From Amycolatopsis sp. CA-128772 (GTDB lineage Bacteria > Actinomycetota > Actinomycetes > Mycobacteriales > Pseudonocardiaceae): 64,000 nt of DNA. The notes beneath the pieces are model-generated. The model was not told the DNA's origin, ran no database searches, and saw nothing but the letters and a program-made list of their open reading frames with translations. Position numbers and translations under genes: made by a program. The stretch is taken from contig NZ_PPHG01000007.1 in NCBI RefSeq assembly GCF_002904295.1, forward strand, positions 1-64,000. The letters run 5' to 3'. This document shows positions 25,394 through 33,817 of this stretch, piece by piece; position 1 is the stretch's first letter, and each line of letters opens with the position of its first letter.

Positions 25394-25924
25394 CTACTTC
25401 GCGAGCACCTCCTCGGTCGTGGCCACCTGCACCAGCGGGCCGTACAGGCGCATGATGTCCAGGGCCTTTGCGTGGCTTTCGTCGTCGACACCCGCGCAGG
25501 CGTCCGATACCACCGTCACCGAGACGCCCGCGTCCGCCGCGGCCAGGGCCGTCGACAGGACGCAGCAGTCCGTTGAGACGCCCGCCAGGACCAGGCCCGC
25601 GCCGCCGACGCGGGTGGCCATCCGCGGGGTCCACTTGCCGAACGTTGTCGCGTCCACTGTGGAGGGTGGGTGGAATGCGTCGATCACCTGGTACAGCGGG
25701 GCGTCCGGTGGTTGCAGGGCGAACGGCCACTGTGCGTAGTACCGCTTCCACGCTCCTTCCGGTTGTGCTGGTGCGACGAACCGCGTGAACACGACGTCGT
25801 TGCCGAACGCCGTCACCAGACGCGCGATGGGCGGGACCACCTCGGCGAAGCGTGGGGTGCGCCACGGGCTCGCCGGGTCGGCGAACACGTTCTGCAGGTC
25901 GATGACCGCCAGGACCGCCTTCAC
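25394..25924 (-). CDS. Isochorismatase/nicotinamidase-family cysteine hydrolase
   Basis: 176 residues. The catalytic triad of the family is visible: Asp in VIDLQN, a Lys in TTFGKWTPR, and Cys in GVSTDCCVLST. Such enzymes hydrolyse small amides such as nicotinamide, ureido acids or carbamates. The GTG at 25924 overlaps the stop of the permease gene (GTGA), so it is the last coupled gene of the GntR-to-hydrolase operon and may deaminate or hydrolyse the base released by that pathway. Confidence 0.87.
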   Translation of the reverse strand: MKAVLAVIDLQNVFADPASPWRTPRFAEVVPPIARLVTAFGNDVVFTRFVAPAQPEGAWKRYYAQWPFALQPPDAPLYQVIDAFHPPSTVDATTFGKWTPRMATRVGGAGLVLAGVSTDCCVLSTALAAADAGVSVTVVSDACAGVDDESHAKALDIMRLYGPLVQVATTEEVLAK

Positions 25925-27354
25925 GCCGCCTCCTGGGCGCGGATCCGCGGCCGCGTCAGCAACGTCACCAGGAAGCCCAGCGCCAGGGCCAGCAGCACGC
26001 CGAGGTTCGCGTACGCCCACGCGCCGTCGCGGCCGCCGAGGCCGAACGGTTCCAGCAGGTAGCCCTGCCACTTGAGCCAGTCCGCCGCCGTGTTCGTCAC
26101 CAGGCCCCAGCCGAGGGCCGTGGCCACCAGGACCAGCGCGATCGGGCCGACGCGGACGTCGCCGTAGCGGCCGGCCGGGTCGAAGAGGTCCGGCTCGGCG
26201 TAGTCGCGGCGGCGCAGCAGGACGTCCGCGAGCATCACGCCGCACCAGGCCGCGACCGGCACCCCCAGCGTCACCAGGAAACCCTGGAACTGGCCGAGGA
26301 ACTCGCCACCGAAGAACACGATGTAGATCGTGCCGAGGACCATGATCACGCCGTCGACCAGCGCCGCCGCCGGGCGGGGGATGCGCAGGCCGGCCGAGAG
26401 CAGCGCCAGCCCCGACGAGTAGATGTCCAGCACCGCGCCGCCGACCAGGCCGAGCACCGCGACGATCGCGAACGGCACCAGGAACCACAGCGGCAGCAAC
26501 GTCGTCAACGCGCCGATCGGGTCGGCCGCGATCGCCTTGTTCAGCTCCGGCGACGACCCGGCCAGCAGCAGCCCGAACACCAGCAGCACCAGCGGCGCCA
26601 CCGACGCGCCGAACGTCGTCCAGCCGACCACGCCGCGGCTCGACGACGACCGCGGCAGGTACCGCGAGTAGTCCGCGGCCGCGTTGACCCAGCCGAGGCC
26701 GAAGCCGGTCATCAGGAACACCAGCGCGCCGACCCACTGCTGCGCCGAGCCGGAGGGCAGCTCGCGCACCGCCGCCCAGTGCACGTCACCGGCCACGAGG
26801 ACCACGTAGACCACCGTCAGCACGCCGGTGATCCAGGTGATCCACGTCTGCAGCCGCATGATCGCGTCGAAACCGAGCACGCCGGCGGCGACGGTCAGCG
26901 CCGCCACCACGACCAGCGCGACCACCTTCGTCGCCGTTCCGCCGCCCCAGCCGAGACGCTCGAACACGGTCGCCGTGGCCAGTGTCGCCAGTGCGGCGAG
27001 CACGGTTTCCCAGCCGACCGTCAGCAGCCACGAGATCGCCGACGGCAGCCGGTTGCCGCGCACGCCGAACGCCGCCCGCGAGAGCAGCATCGTCGGCGCC
27101 GACCCGCGTTTGCCGGCGATGGCGATGAATCCGCACAGCAGGAACGAGAACAGGATGCCGACCACGCCGGCCACGAGGGCCTGCCCGAACGAGATGCCGA
27201 AGCCGAGGGTGAACGAGCCGTAGCTCAGCCCCAGCACCGACACGTTCGCGCCGAACCACGGCCAGAACAGCTGCCGCGGCCGTCCGCGCCGCTCGGCGTC
27301 GTCGATCACGTCGAGGCCGTTGGTCTCCACCTCGAGCCTGCGGGAACCGGTCAT
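25921..27354 (-). CDS. NCS1 family purine/pyrimidine-type permease
   Basis: 477 residues, about 12 membrane helices. The N-terminus PRQLFWPWFGANVSVLGL, the SRAAFGVRGNRLPS segment and GLGWVNAAADYSRYLPR are typical of NCS1 transporters for cytosine, allantoin, hydantoin, uracil or thiamine precursors. The CodB-like branch seems closest. It imports a nucleobase-type ring, or possibly a nucleoside, with H+ or Na+. Its ATG lies in a 4-base overlap with the PfkB stop, and its stop overlaps the next start. Confidence 0.9.
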   Translation of the reverse strand: MTGSRRLEVETNGLDVIDDAERRGRPRQLFWPWFGANVSVLGLSYGSFTLGFGISFGQALVAGVVGILFSFLLCGFIAIAGKRGSAPTMLLSRAAFGVRGNRLPSAISWLLTVGWETVLAALATLATATVFERLGWGGGTATKVVALVVVAALTVAAGVLGFDAIMRLQTWITWITGVLTVVYVVLVAGDVHWAAVRELPSGSAQQWVGALVFLMTGFGLGWVNAAADYSRYLPRSSSSRGVVGWTTFGASVAPLVLLVFGLLLAGSSPELNKAIAADPIGALTTLLPLWFLVPFAIVAVLGLVGGAVLDIYSSGLALLSAGLRIPRPAAALVDGVIMVLGTIYIVFFGGEFLGQFQGFLVTLGVPVAAWCGVMLADVLLRRRDYAEPDLFDPAGRYGDVRVGPIALVLVATALGWGLVTNTAADWLKWQGYLLEPFGLGGRDGAWAYANLGVLLALALGFLVTLLTRPRIRAQEAA

Positions 27355-28226
27355 CGCATGGCCTCCACCAGCTGGTCGATCTCCTCCCGGACCGGCGCGG
27401 TCGCCGGGCCGGGACGGGTCACCGAAAGCGCGGCCGCCGCGTTGGCGCGCACGGCGGCGTCGAGGAGAGTACTGCCGCGCAGCAGCTCCGCGGCCAGTAC
27501 GCCGCAGTGCGTGTCACCGGCGCCGGTCGTGTCCACCGCGTCGACCGGGAACCCGGGGACGTCGGTGATCCGGCCGTGTTCGTGGACGCGACAGCCTTTC
27601 GCGCCTTCGCGGACGACGACGACGGGCGGCAGCTCGCCCAGCACCTCGGCTTCGCGGGCTGTGCAGCTCAGTATGTCTACTGTGGATAAAAGGTCATGGA
27701 GGTCTCCAGGGTTGATGTCGCCGATGAGGGGGCCAGGATCGAACAGGATCCTCGAGCCGGGAAGACGGGGTAGCCACTCGAGGAGGGCCCCGCGATTGAT
27801 GTCGTGCAACCAACTGTATCCGCTCACGTACACGACGTCGTCAGTCTTTGGGGTGATCCGGTCGAGAAATTCGGCGTGCAGCCGTCCCTCGGCGCCGGTG
27901 CCGGTCGCGAAGGTGCGCTCGCCGCTCGCTTCGACGAGCACGACGACGACGCCGGTGTCCACTTTGGACATACGATCGTGCGCCAGCGCAATGCCTTCCG
28001 CCGCCAATGCCTCACGGGCGAGGTCGCCGAAAGGGCCGGTACCGTGACTGCCCGCGTAAAGCACGCGCGCGCCGGACCGCGCGGCGGCGGCCATGACGTT
28101 GAAACCCCCACCGGGCAACAGTTTCGTCGACGACGCCAGCACGTCGCCGCCGGCCGGCGGCAGGGCCGGCACCGCCATGACGAGGTCGACGACGACCTGC
28201 CCGGTGTGCACCAGCCGCCCGCTCAT
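27351..28226 (-). CDS. PfkB-family (ribokinase-like) sugar kinase
   Basis: 291 residues. The N-terminal GG motif is LLPGGGFNVMAAAARSG and the C-terminal catalytic anion-hole motif is DTTGAGDTHCG, whose second Asp is the base. Members phosphorylate ribose, nucleosides, pseudouridine, fructose or hydroxymethylpyrimidine; the substrate here is not readable. Its ATG overlaps the stop of the ADP-ribosylglycohydrolase gene (ATGA), suggesting that it phosphorylates a ribosyl product or substrate of that enzyme. Confidence 0.9.
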   Translation of the reverse strand: MSGRLVHTGQVVVDLVMAVPALPPAGGDVLASSTKLLPGGGFNVMAAAARSGARVLYAGSHGTGPFGDLAREALAAEGIALAHDRMSKVDTGVVVVLVEASGERTFATGTGAEGRLHAEFLDRITPKTDDVVYVSGYSWLHDINRGALLEWLPRLPGSRILFDPGPLIGDINPGDLHDLLSTVDILSCTAREAEVLGELPPVVVVREGAKGCRVHEHGRITDVPGFPVDAVDTTGAGDTHCGVLAAELLRGSTLLDAAVRANAAAALSVTRPGPATAPVREEIDQLVEAMR

Positions 28227-29218
28227 CGCCGGCGCAGCTTCAGGAGTTCGTCGACCAGCGGCCCGAATTCGAGCCGGTTGACGGCGAGCACGGTCTCGAC
28301 GACGTCGGGGCGGAACGCGCCGACGCCGTGCGCGGCGCCGAGCATCGCCCCGCAGATCGCGGCCACGGTGTCGGTGTCGCCGCCGAGCCCGGCGGCCAGC
28401 CGCAGCGCCGCCGGCGGGTCGTCGCCCATGGCTTCGGCCAGCGCGAACGCGGCGACGACGGATTCCTGCGACGCGACCGACGTGCCGATCACCCGTGCGA
28501 CCGCGTCGGCCACGGCGTCCGCGGCCATGCCCCGCACCCAGCCGCGCGCCCACCGGATCCGGGCCGCGATCTCCCCGCCGGGCGCCCAGTGCCCGCGTTC
28601 CCCGCCCACGACGGCGGCGCGCTCGCCGGCGTCGAGCGCTTCGGCCAGGCTCGCGCCGTCGACGCCGGCGGAGACGACGGCCGCCACCGCGGCGGCCGAC
28701 GCGATGCCGAGGTTGGTGTTGTGCGTGACCCGCGCGGTCGCGACGACCGCGTCGACCAGCCGGTGCAGGTCGTCGGCCGGCGTGGCGATGCCCACCGGCG
28801 CGACCCGCATGGCGGCGCCGTTGGTGGTCCCGCCGCGGCCGGCTTCGTCGGCCGGGACGCCGTCCTGGAGCCGCGACAGCGCCCGCTTGGTGGACGGCCC
28901 GAGCAGGTCCGCGGAACCGCGGCGGACCATGTCGGCTTCCCAGATGAGCAGGGCGTCGGCGAAGACGTGCGGCTCCACCGTGCCGCGGCCGTCGATGAGC
29001 AGCCGGGCCAGCAGGATGGCCTGCTCGGTGTCGTCGGTGACCGAGCCGGCGGGCATCGACGGCGCGACCGGCTGTTCGGCGACGGCGGTGAGCAGGCCGG
29101 TGACCGGCCCGTAGGTGGCCGCGATGGCGGCGCGGGACATCGACTGCGTCGGCATGCCGAGCGCGTCGCCGACGGCCAGCCCGGTGAACGCGCCGAGCGC
29201 CCGGTCCCGCGCGCTCAC
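28223..29218 (-). CDS. ADP-ribosylglycohydrolase (DraG/ARH) family protein
   Basis: 331 residues, all-helical ARH fold. The magnesium-site motifs are intact: GDALGMPTQ at the N-terminus, SVTDDTEQAI near residue 60 and GGDTDTVAAI near residue 280. The family cleaves N- or O-ribosyl bonds, classically ADP-ribose from arginine. Members in metabolic operons next to PfkB kinases probably cleave nucleoside-like N-glycosides instead, which is an inference here. The GTG at 29218 overlaps the stop of the GntR regulator (GTGA). Confidence 0.88.
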   Translation of the reverse strand: MSARDRALGAFTGLAVGDALGMPTQSMSRAAIAATYGPVTGLLTAVAEQPVAPSMPAGSVTDDTEQAILLARLLIDGRGTVEPHVFADALLIWEADMVRRGSADLLGPSTKRALSRLQDGVPADEAGRGGTTNGAAMRVAPVGIATPADDLHRLVDAVVATARVTHNTNLGIASAAAVAAVVSAGVDGASLAEALDAGERAAVVGGERGHWAPGGEIAARIRWARGWVRGMAADAVADAVARVIGTSVASQESVVAAFALAEAMGDDPPAALRLAAGLGGDTDTVAAICGAMLGAAHGVGAFRPDVVETVLAVNRLEFGPLVDELLKLRRR

Positions 29219-29907
29219 CGGTGCCCGAAGGTGAGGTGGAACTGGAACCGGTCCGGGTCCAGCAGGCTGACGACCCGTTCGACGAGCCGGCCTTCGGCGT
29301 CGACCGAGGTGCGCTCGGCGCGCAGGAAGAGCTCGCCGATGCTGCGGCCGAGGAGCCCGGCCGCGCAGACGTCGAGGCGTTCGGTGCTGATCCACTGGTC
29401 GCCGCCGACGGAGATTCGCCCGGCGGCTTCGAGGGTCTTGGTCAGGGAGCCGTCTCGCAGGCCGGTTCCCGGAAGGTCGGCGAGCGGCCCGGCGGCGGGC
29501 ACGGTGGCGGTTTCCAGGGAGATCCCGCGGTCGTGCTCCCGCCGCAGCCGCCGCACGGCGACGTAGGCCGTCTCGCCGAATTCTTCCGCCAGGGCCCGGT
29601 CTTCGACGGTCTCGATGCCGAGCAGCTCGGTGGTGACCGGCGCGCCGGCGTCGGCGAGGGCGCGGGCCCAGCCGATCCGCTGGTCGAGCTGGACGCCGTC
29701 GAAGGTGACGAACGACCCGACGCCGGCCTGGGTGGAGATGAGCTCGAGCTGCTGCAGCTCGGACAGGGCGCTGCGGACGGTGCCGCGGCTGACCTGGTAC
29801 TGCAGGGCGAGCTGGTTCTCGCCGGGGAGGCGTTCGCCGTGGGCGAGGCGCCCGGAGCGGATCAGGTCGGTGAGGTCGCCGACCAGCTGCTGCCGCTTGC
29901 TGTACAT
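29215..29907 (-). CDS. GntR family regulator with UTRA effector domain
   Basis: 230 residues. The N-terminal winged helix (LPGENQLALQYQVSRGTVRSA) is followed by a UTRA ligand-binding domain (VRRLRREHDRGISLETATVP) of the HutC subgroup. HutC-type regulators sense the substrate or an early intermediate of their operon. The ATG at 29907 lies inside a TGTAC palindrome, so the protein probably blocks its own promoter. It is the first gene of the coupled operon ending at the cysteine hydrolase. Confidence 0.9.
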   Translation of the reverse strand: MYSKRQQLVGDLTDLIRSGRLAHGERLPGENQLALQYQVSRGTVRSALSELQQLELISTQAGVGSFVTFDGVQLDQRIGWARALADAGAPVTTELLGIETVEDRALAEEFGETAYVAVRRLRREHDRGISLETATVPAAGPLADLPGTGLRDGSLTKTLEAAGRISVGGDQWISTERLDVCAAGLLGRSIGELFLRAERTSVDAEGRLVERVVSLLDPDRFQFHLTFGHR

Positions 29908-29923
29908 GTACACACCTGTACAC
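29901..29923. promoter_or_regulatory. Palindromic TGTAC operator at the gntR start
   Basis: TGTACATGTACA (29901-29912) is a perfect 12-bp palindrome covering the gntR start codon; a second TGTAC half-site (CTGTACAC) lies 5 bases further upstream. HutC-type GntR proteins bind such palindromes, so this is the likely autoregulatory operator of the operon. Confidence 0.6.
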
Positions 29924-29939
29924 CCGGCATCGGTGCAGG

Positions 29940-30593
29940 TCAAGCGGTCACGAGGGTGCTCGCCTGCGCCTCCGCGGCGATCATCTTGCCCGCCTTCTCG
30001 GCGACCTTCCCGGAGACGACCATGATGACCGCGAAGGAACCCGCGAACAGGACGGTGCTCAGCCACACCATGGTCGACACGGGCAGCGTGAACGCGCCGA
30101 CGATGCGGGCCGAGCTCTCCAGCGCGAAGCCGATGCCCCAGATCACGTTGCAGCGCCGCAGGACGGCGTCGAAGGTTCCGGTTCCGGAGAGCCGTTCCCA
30201 CGCGGCTTCCCGCTCCGCCTTGCCGCGGGTGAGGAAGGGCCGCATGGTCTTGCTCATGATCGGCGCCGCGGTGAAGGCGGAGGCGAGGATGACCAGGCCG
30301 GTGATGCCGCTGCCGAGCGAGTCCTTGGCGATCATCATCCGGGCGTCACCGGTGACGAAGGTGAGCAGCATGCCGACGACGTTCGTGGTCAGCACGACGA
30401 GCGCGAGGCTGTTGAGCGTGCGGTCCCTGGCGAACTGGTAGAGGGTCCGGACCAGCGGGAAGACGCCGGAGGCGGCGAGGGCGGTGAAGTCGCTCGCGCC
30501 GAGCGAGTGGAGGCCGTAGTAGACCGCGGCCGGCACGGCGATCTCGATCGCGAGGGTCTTGAGGAGGGCGTTTCCGGGCTGGTTCGTCGTCAT
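29940..30593 (-). CDS. VC0807-family integral membrane protein
   Basis: 217 residues with five or six membrane helices. The start LLKTLAIEIAVPAAVYYGLHSLG, the SGVFPLVRTLYQF segment and MMIAKDSLGSGITGLVILAS resemble actinobacterial VC0807-family proteins, whose role is unknown. ATG at 30593. It is divergent from the small membrane protein at 30703 and lies 32 bases upstream of gntR on the same strand, but the TGTAC operator between them suggests a separate transcript. Confidence 0.75.
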   Translation of the reverse strand: MTTNQPGNALLKTLAIEIAVPAAVYYGLHSLGASDFTALAASGVFPLVRTLYQFARDRTLNSLALVVLTTNVVGMLLTFVTGDARMMIAKDSLGSGITGLVILASAFTAAPIMSKTMRPFLTRGKAEREAAWERLSGTGTFDAVLRRCNVIWGIGFALESSARIVGAFTLPVSTMVWLSTVLFAGSFAVIMVVSGKVAEKAGKMIAAEAQASTLVTA

Positions 30594-30702
30594 GCCGGAA
30601 GCTTGTCGCGGTGGCGGGCCTGGGAAGGATGCCGTCCGCCACGACTTCGGGCTGACAGATGTCACGGCCTCACGTTCCGCGCGGCTGCGTCGTCGGGTGG
30701 GT

Positions 30703-31095
30703 ATGACAACGTTCCTGCGCGTCACGATCGCCCTGCAGACGCTGGCCACCTTCCTCGCGCCGGTCACCGCCGGCCTGCTGCTGAGCACCCCGAACGGGCA
30801 CGTCCTGCACAGCGCTTCGGCGTACACGGTGTGGATCGTCGCCGTCGTGCAGGTGGTCGCGGCCGCACTGGTGTGGCGGCTGGGCGGCCGGGCGCCGCTG
30901 TTCGCCGTGGGGTTCCTCGTGCTGGTGACCGCGCAGGTCTTCCTCGGGATCGCGCACGTCAAAGCCGTGCACGTGCCGTTGGGGGTGCTGCTGTTCGGGT
31001 TGAGCCTGCTGCAGCTCAGCCGCCCGAATGCAGGTCTTCCGCCTCGGGGACGCAGTCGTCGTCCGGGTCGTCGAGCCAGCCGTGCGGCAGCGTGA
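30703..31095 (+). CDS. Small integral membrane protein, unknown function
   Basis: 130 residues, four hydrophobic helices (for example LQTLATFLAPVTAGLLL and FLVLVTAQVFLGIAHV) and an Arg-rich cytosolic tail. No family recognised. The last 80 bases overlap the 3' end of dusB on the other strand, so the basic tail may be a by-product of that overlap. ATG 30703 is the first Met before the first helix. Confidence 0.65.
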   Translation: MTTFLRVTIALQTLATFLAPVTAGLLLSTPNGHVLHSASAYTVWIVAVVQVVAAALVWRLGGRAPLFAVGFLVLVTAQVFLGIAHVKAVHVPLGVLLFGLSLLQLSRPNAGLPPRGRSRRPGRRASRAAA

Positions 31096-32155
31096 CCTTG
31101 CCCGGGGAGCCCTGGCGGCCGCGGGGGCCGTCGGCGTCGGCGGGGAAGGGGGCGTCGTGGTCGAGCCGGCCGATGAGGTCGTCGAGTTCGGGGAGGCCGG
31201 ACACCATCGCGAAGCCGCGGCGGAGTTCGGAGCCGACCGGGAAGTTCATGAAGTACCAGGCCATGTGCTTGCGCAGGTCGCGCAGGGCCTTGGTCTCGCC
31301 GTCGTGGGAGATGAGCAGCTCGGCGTGCCGGCGCAGGACCTTCGCGACCTCGCCGAGGGTGGGCGGGGTCGGCAGCGGGCGGCCGGCGAACGCGGCTTCC
31401 AGCTCGCCGAACAGCCACGGCCGGCCGAGGCAGCCGCGGCCGACGACGACGCCGTCGCAGCCGGTTTCGTCGACCATGCGCAGGGCGTCGGCGGCGGAGA
31501 AGATGTCGCCGTTGCCGAGGACGGGGATGCTGGTCACGGCCTCTTTCAGGGCGGCGATCTTCGTCCAGTCGGCCTGACCGGAGTAGCGCTGGGCGGCGGT
31601 CCGGGCGTGCAGGCTGACGGCGGCGGCGCCCTCGGCTTCGGCGATGCGGCCGGCGTCGAGGTAGGTGTGGTGCTCGTCGTCGATGCCGATGCGGAACTTG
31701 ACGGTGAACGGCGTGTCACCGGCGGCCTTGACGGACTCGCGCACGATGGCTTCGAACAGCTTCCGCTTGAACGGCAGCGCGGCCCCGCCGCCCTTGCGCG
31801 TCACCTTCGCGACGGGACAGCCGAAGTTGGAGTCGACGTGGTCGGCGAGGCCTTCGCCGACGATGATCCGGACGGCTTCGGCCATGGTCTTCGGGTCGAC
31901 GCCGTAGAGCTGCATGGACCGGGGCTTTTCGTTCGCCCCGAAGGTCATCATGTGCATGGTCCCGGGGTGCCGTTCGACGACGGCGCGGGCGGTGATCATT
32001 TCGCACACGTAGATGCCGGCGCCGTACTCGGCGCAGAGCTGGCGGAAGGCGACGTTGGTGATGCCGGCCATCGGGGCGAGCACGACTGGGGGATCGACGC
32101 GGTAGGGGCCGATCTTCAGGGCGGGCTTGCTGAGGGTGGCGGTCACGGTCTCCAT
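31016..32155 (-). CDS. dusB: tRNA-dihydrouridine synthase DusB
   Basis: 379 residues. The FMN TIM-barrel motifs are complete: VVLAPMAGITNVAFR, the catalytic Cys in DSNFGCPVAKVTRKGGGAAL, TVKFRIGID, the ring-binding HARTAAQRYSG, and VLGNGDIFSAADA. It reduces uridine to dihydrouridine in tRNA using NADPH. The C-terminal extension (ADADGPRGRQGSPGK) is actinobacterial. ATG at 32155. Confidence 0.95.
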   Translation of the reverse strand: METVTATLSKPALKIGPYRVDPPVVLAPMAGITNVAFRQLCAEYGAGIYVCEMITARAVVERHPGTMHMMTFGANEKPRSMQLYGVDPKTMAEAVRIIVGEGLADHVDSNFGCPVAKVTRKGGGAALPFKRKLFEAIVRESVKAAGDTPFTVKFRIGIDDEHHTYLDAGRIAEAEGAAAVSLHARTAAQRYSGQADWTKIAALKEAVTSIPVLGNGDIFSAADALRMVDETGCDGVVVGRGCLGRPWLFGELEAAFAGRPLPTPPTLGEVAKVLRRHAELLISHDGETKALRDLRKHMAWYFMNFPVGSELRRGFAMVSGLPELDDLIGRLDHDAPFPADADGPRGRQGSPGKVTLPHGWLDDPDDDCVPEAEDLHSGG

Positions 32156-32198
32156 TGTCGCCTGTGGTGTCGATCACGGCGACCAGGGGCTACGCAGG

Positions 32199-32728
32199 TC
32201 ACTTGTTCCACACGGTGACCTGCGTGCGGACGGTGTTGCCCGTCGAATTGATGTGGAGCAGGAAGGTCCGCCCCTCGGCGGTGCGCCCGCAGATTTGGTT
32301 GCCCTTCGCGTAGTAGGTGCTCTTGGCGCCGTCGGCGTCGACCGCCGATGCGCATTCGACTCGGCCCGGTTGCCCGCTTGTTTTCCAAGTGGTCAGCCGG
32401 GCAGTGCCGGTGACGTCGAGGGTGCCGCGGAGGGATACGGCCTGTATGTACTCGCCGTCGGTGTAGATCGGGGGGTTGATGTCGAGGTTGAACTTGCCCA
32501 CTCAAGCTCGCCTGACCAGTAGAGAGCCTGGTCGGCCTCGGCCGGTGCCGAGTTCGTCCTGCTGCTGGATGGCGGTTCGCCGTGTGGTGCGGTCTCCGGA
32601 GCACTCTTCAGGCCGATAAAGAGCCCGGCGCCGGTGAGCGCGGTGATCAGGGCCGCGATCGCGGTGACCCAATTCGGGATTTTTTCGCTCCAGCCGGACT
32701 TTTTCGGCGGCTGGCTTTTGTCGCTCAT
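32199..32728 (-). pseudogene. Membrane-anchored extracellular protein split by a one-base frameshift
   Basis: The ATG at 32728 starts a protein with a short cytosolic part, one helix (WVTAIAALITALTGAGLFIG) and a linker ending ALYWSGELEW. From there the frame yields only a Ser/Thr/Pro run to 32393. Switching by -1 at the GGG at 32497-32499 continues into a coherent domain, GKFNLDINPPIYTDGEYIQ, running to 32199 and containing two Cys. The joined product would be about 176 residues. Either one G is missing (mutation or sequencing error), a programmed slip occurs, or the downstream part is translated separately from a GTG right after a TGA. Function unknown. Confidence 0.65.
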
Positions 32729-32792
32729 CGTGGCCCCCTCGATGTGATCGACGTAACACTCTACGGGACCGCTCGGGCATAGGGTTCGGCGT

Positions 32793-33758
32793 ATGACGAA
32801 CGCGCCCCTCCGCTGGGGAATCATGGGTACCGGTGGCATCGCCGGTGCCTTCGCCGAGGACCTCGAGCTCACCGAGTCCGGGGTCGTCGCCGCCGTCGGG
32901 TCGCGGACCGCCGAGAGTGCCGGGCGGTTTGCCGATCACCACGGCATACCCGCCCGGCACAGCAGCTACGAGGCCCTTGCGAACGATCCGGACGTCGACG
33001 TCGTTTACGTCGCCACTCCGCATCCCATGCACCACGGCAACGCGCGGCTCGCCCTCGAAGCCGGGAAGCCCGTGCTCGTCGAGAAGCCGTTCACGATGAA
33101 CGCCGAGGAAGCTCAGGACCTCGTCGACCTGGCGCGGTCCAGGGACCTCTTCCTGATGGAAGCCATGTGGACGCGGTTCCTGCCGCACGTCCGGCACATC
33201 CGCGAGCTCCTGCCGCAGCTCGGGTCCGTCGTCACCGTGGCCGCCGATCACGGGCAGTGGTTCGCCGAAGATGCCGGGTTCCGGCTGTTCGCGCCGGAAC
33301 TCGGCGGCGGTGCGCTGCTCGACCTGGGGATCTATCCCGTTTCCTTCGCGTCGATGGTCCTCGGGGCGCCCGAGCGGGTGGCCGCCATGGCCACCCCCGC
33401 CTTCACCGGCGTCGACGCGCAGATGTCCATGCTGTTCGGCTACGCGAGTGGCGCGCAGGCCGTGCTGACCTGCACGTTGAGCGCTGTTTCGCCGACCACC
33501 GCGACGATCGTCGGCACCGACGCGCGCATCGAGGTCGACGGGCCGTTCTACGCGCCCGCGTCCTTCACCTTCGTCCCGCGCGAAGGCGAGCGGCAGCGCT
33601 TCGAACACGTCGACGAAGGCCGTGGGCTGCGGCACCAGGCCGACGAAGTCGCCCGGCGGCTGGCCGGCGGGGAGACCGAGAGCCCGCTCATGCCGCTGGC
33701 CGAGACCGTCTCGATCATGACCACCATGGACCAGGTGCTGGCCGCGACCAGGACGTGA
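32793..33758 (+). CDS. Gfo/Idh/MocA family oxidoreductase
   Basis: 321 residues. N-terminal Rossmann fold with WGIMGTGGIAGAFAEDL and the catalytic-strand motif EKPFTMNAEEA; the C-terminal domain has GGGALLDLGIYPV. Such NAD(P)-dependent dehydrogenases act on sugars, inositols or trans-dihydrodiols. The substrate is not evident. It is a single gene, divergent from the frameshifted membrane protein, 64 bases apart. Confidence 0.9.
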   Translation: MTNAPLRWGIMGTGGIAGAFAEDLELTESGVVAAVGSRTAESAGRFADHHGIPARHSSYEALANDPDVDVVYVATPHPMHHGNARLALEAGKPVLVEKPFTMNAEEAQDLVDLARSRDLFLMEAMWTRFLPHVRHIRELLPQLGSVVTVAADHGQWFAEDAGFRLFAPELGGGALLDLGIYPVSFASMVLGAPERVAAMATPAFTGVDAQMSMLFGYASGAQAVLTCTLSAVSPTTATIVGTDARIEVDGPFYAPASFTFVPREGERQRFEHVDEGRGLRHQADEVARRLAGGETESPLMPLAETVSIMTTMDQVLAATRT

Positions 33759-33817
33759 CCGCGGATTGAGTAGTGCTACGGATCCGCAGGTCGGCGTGGT
33801 GCGTGACCCTGTCCGGT

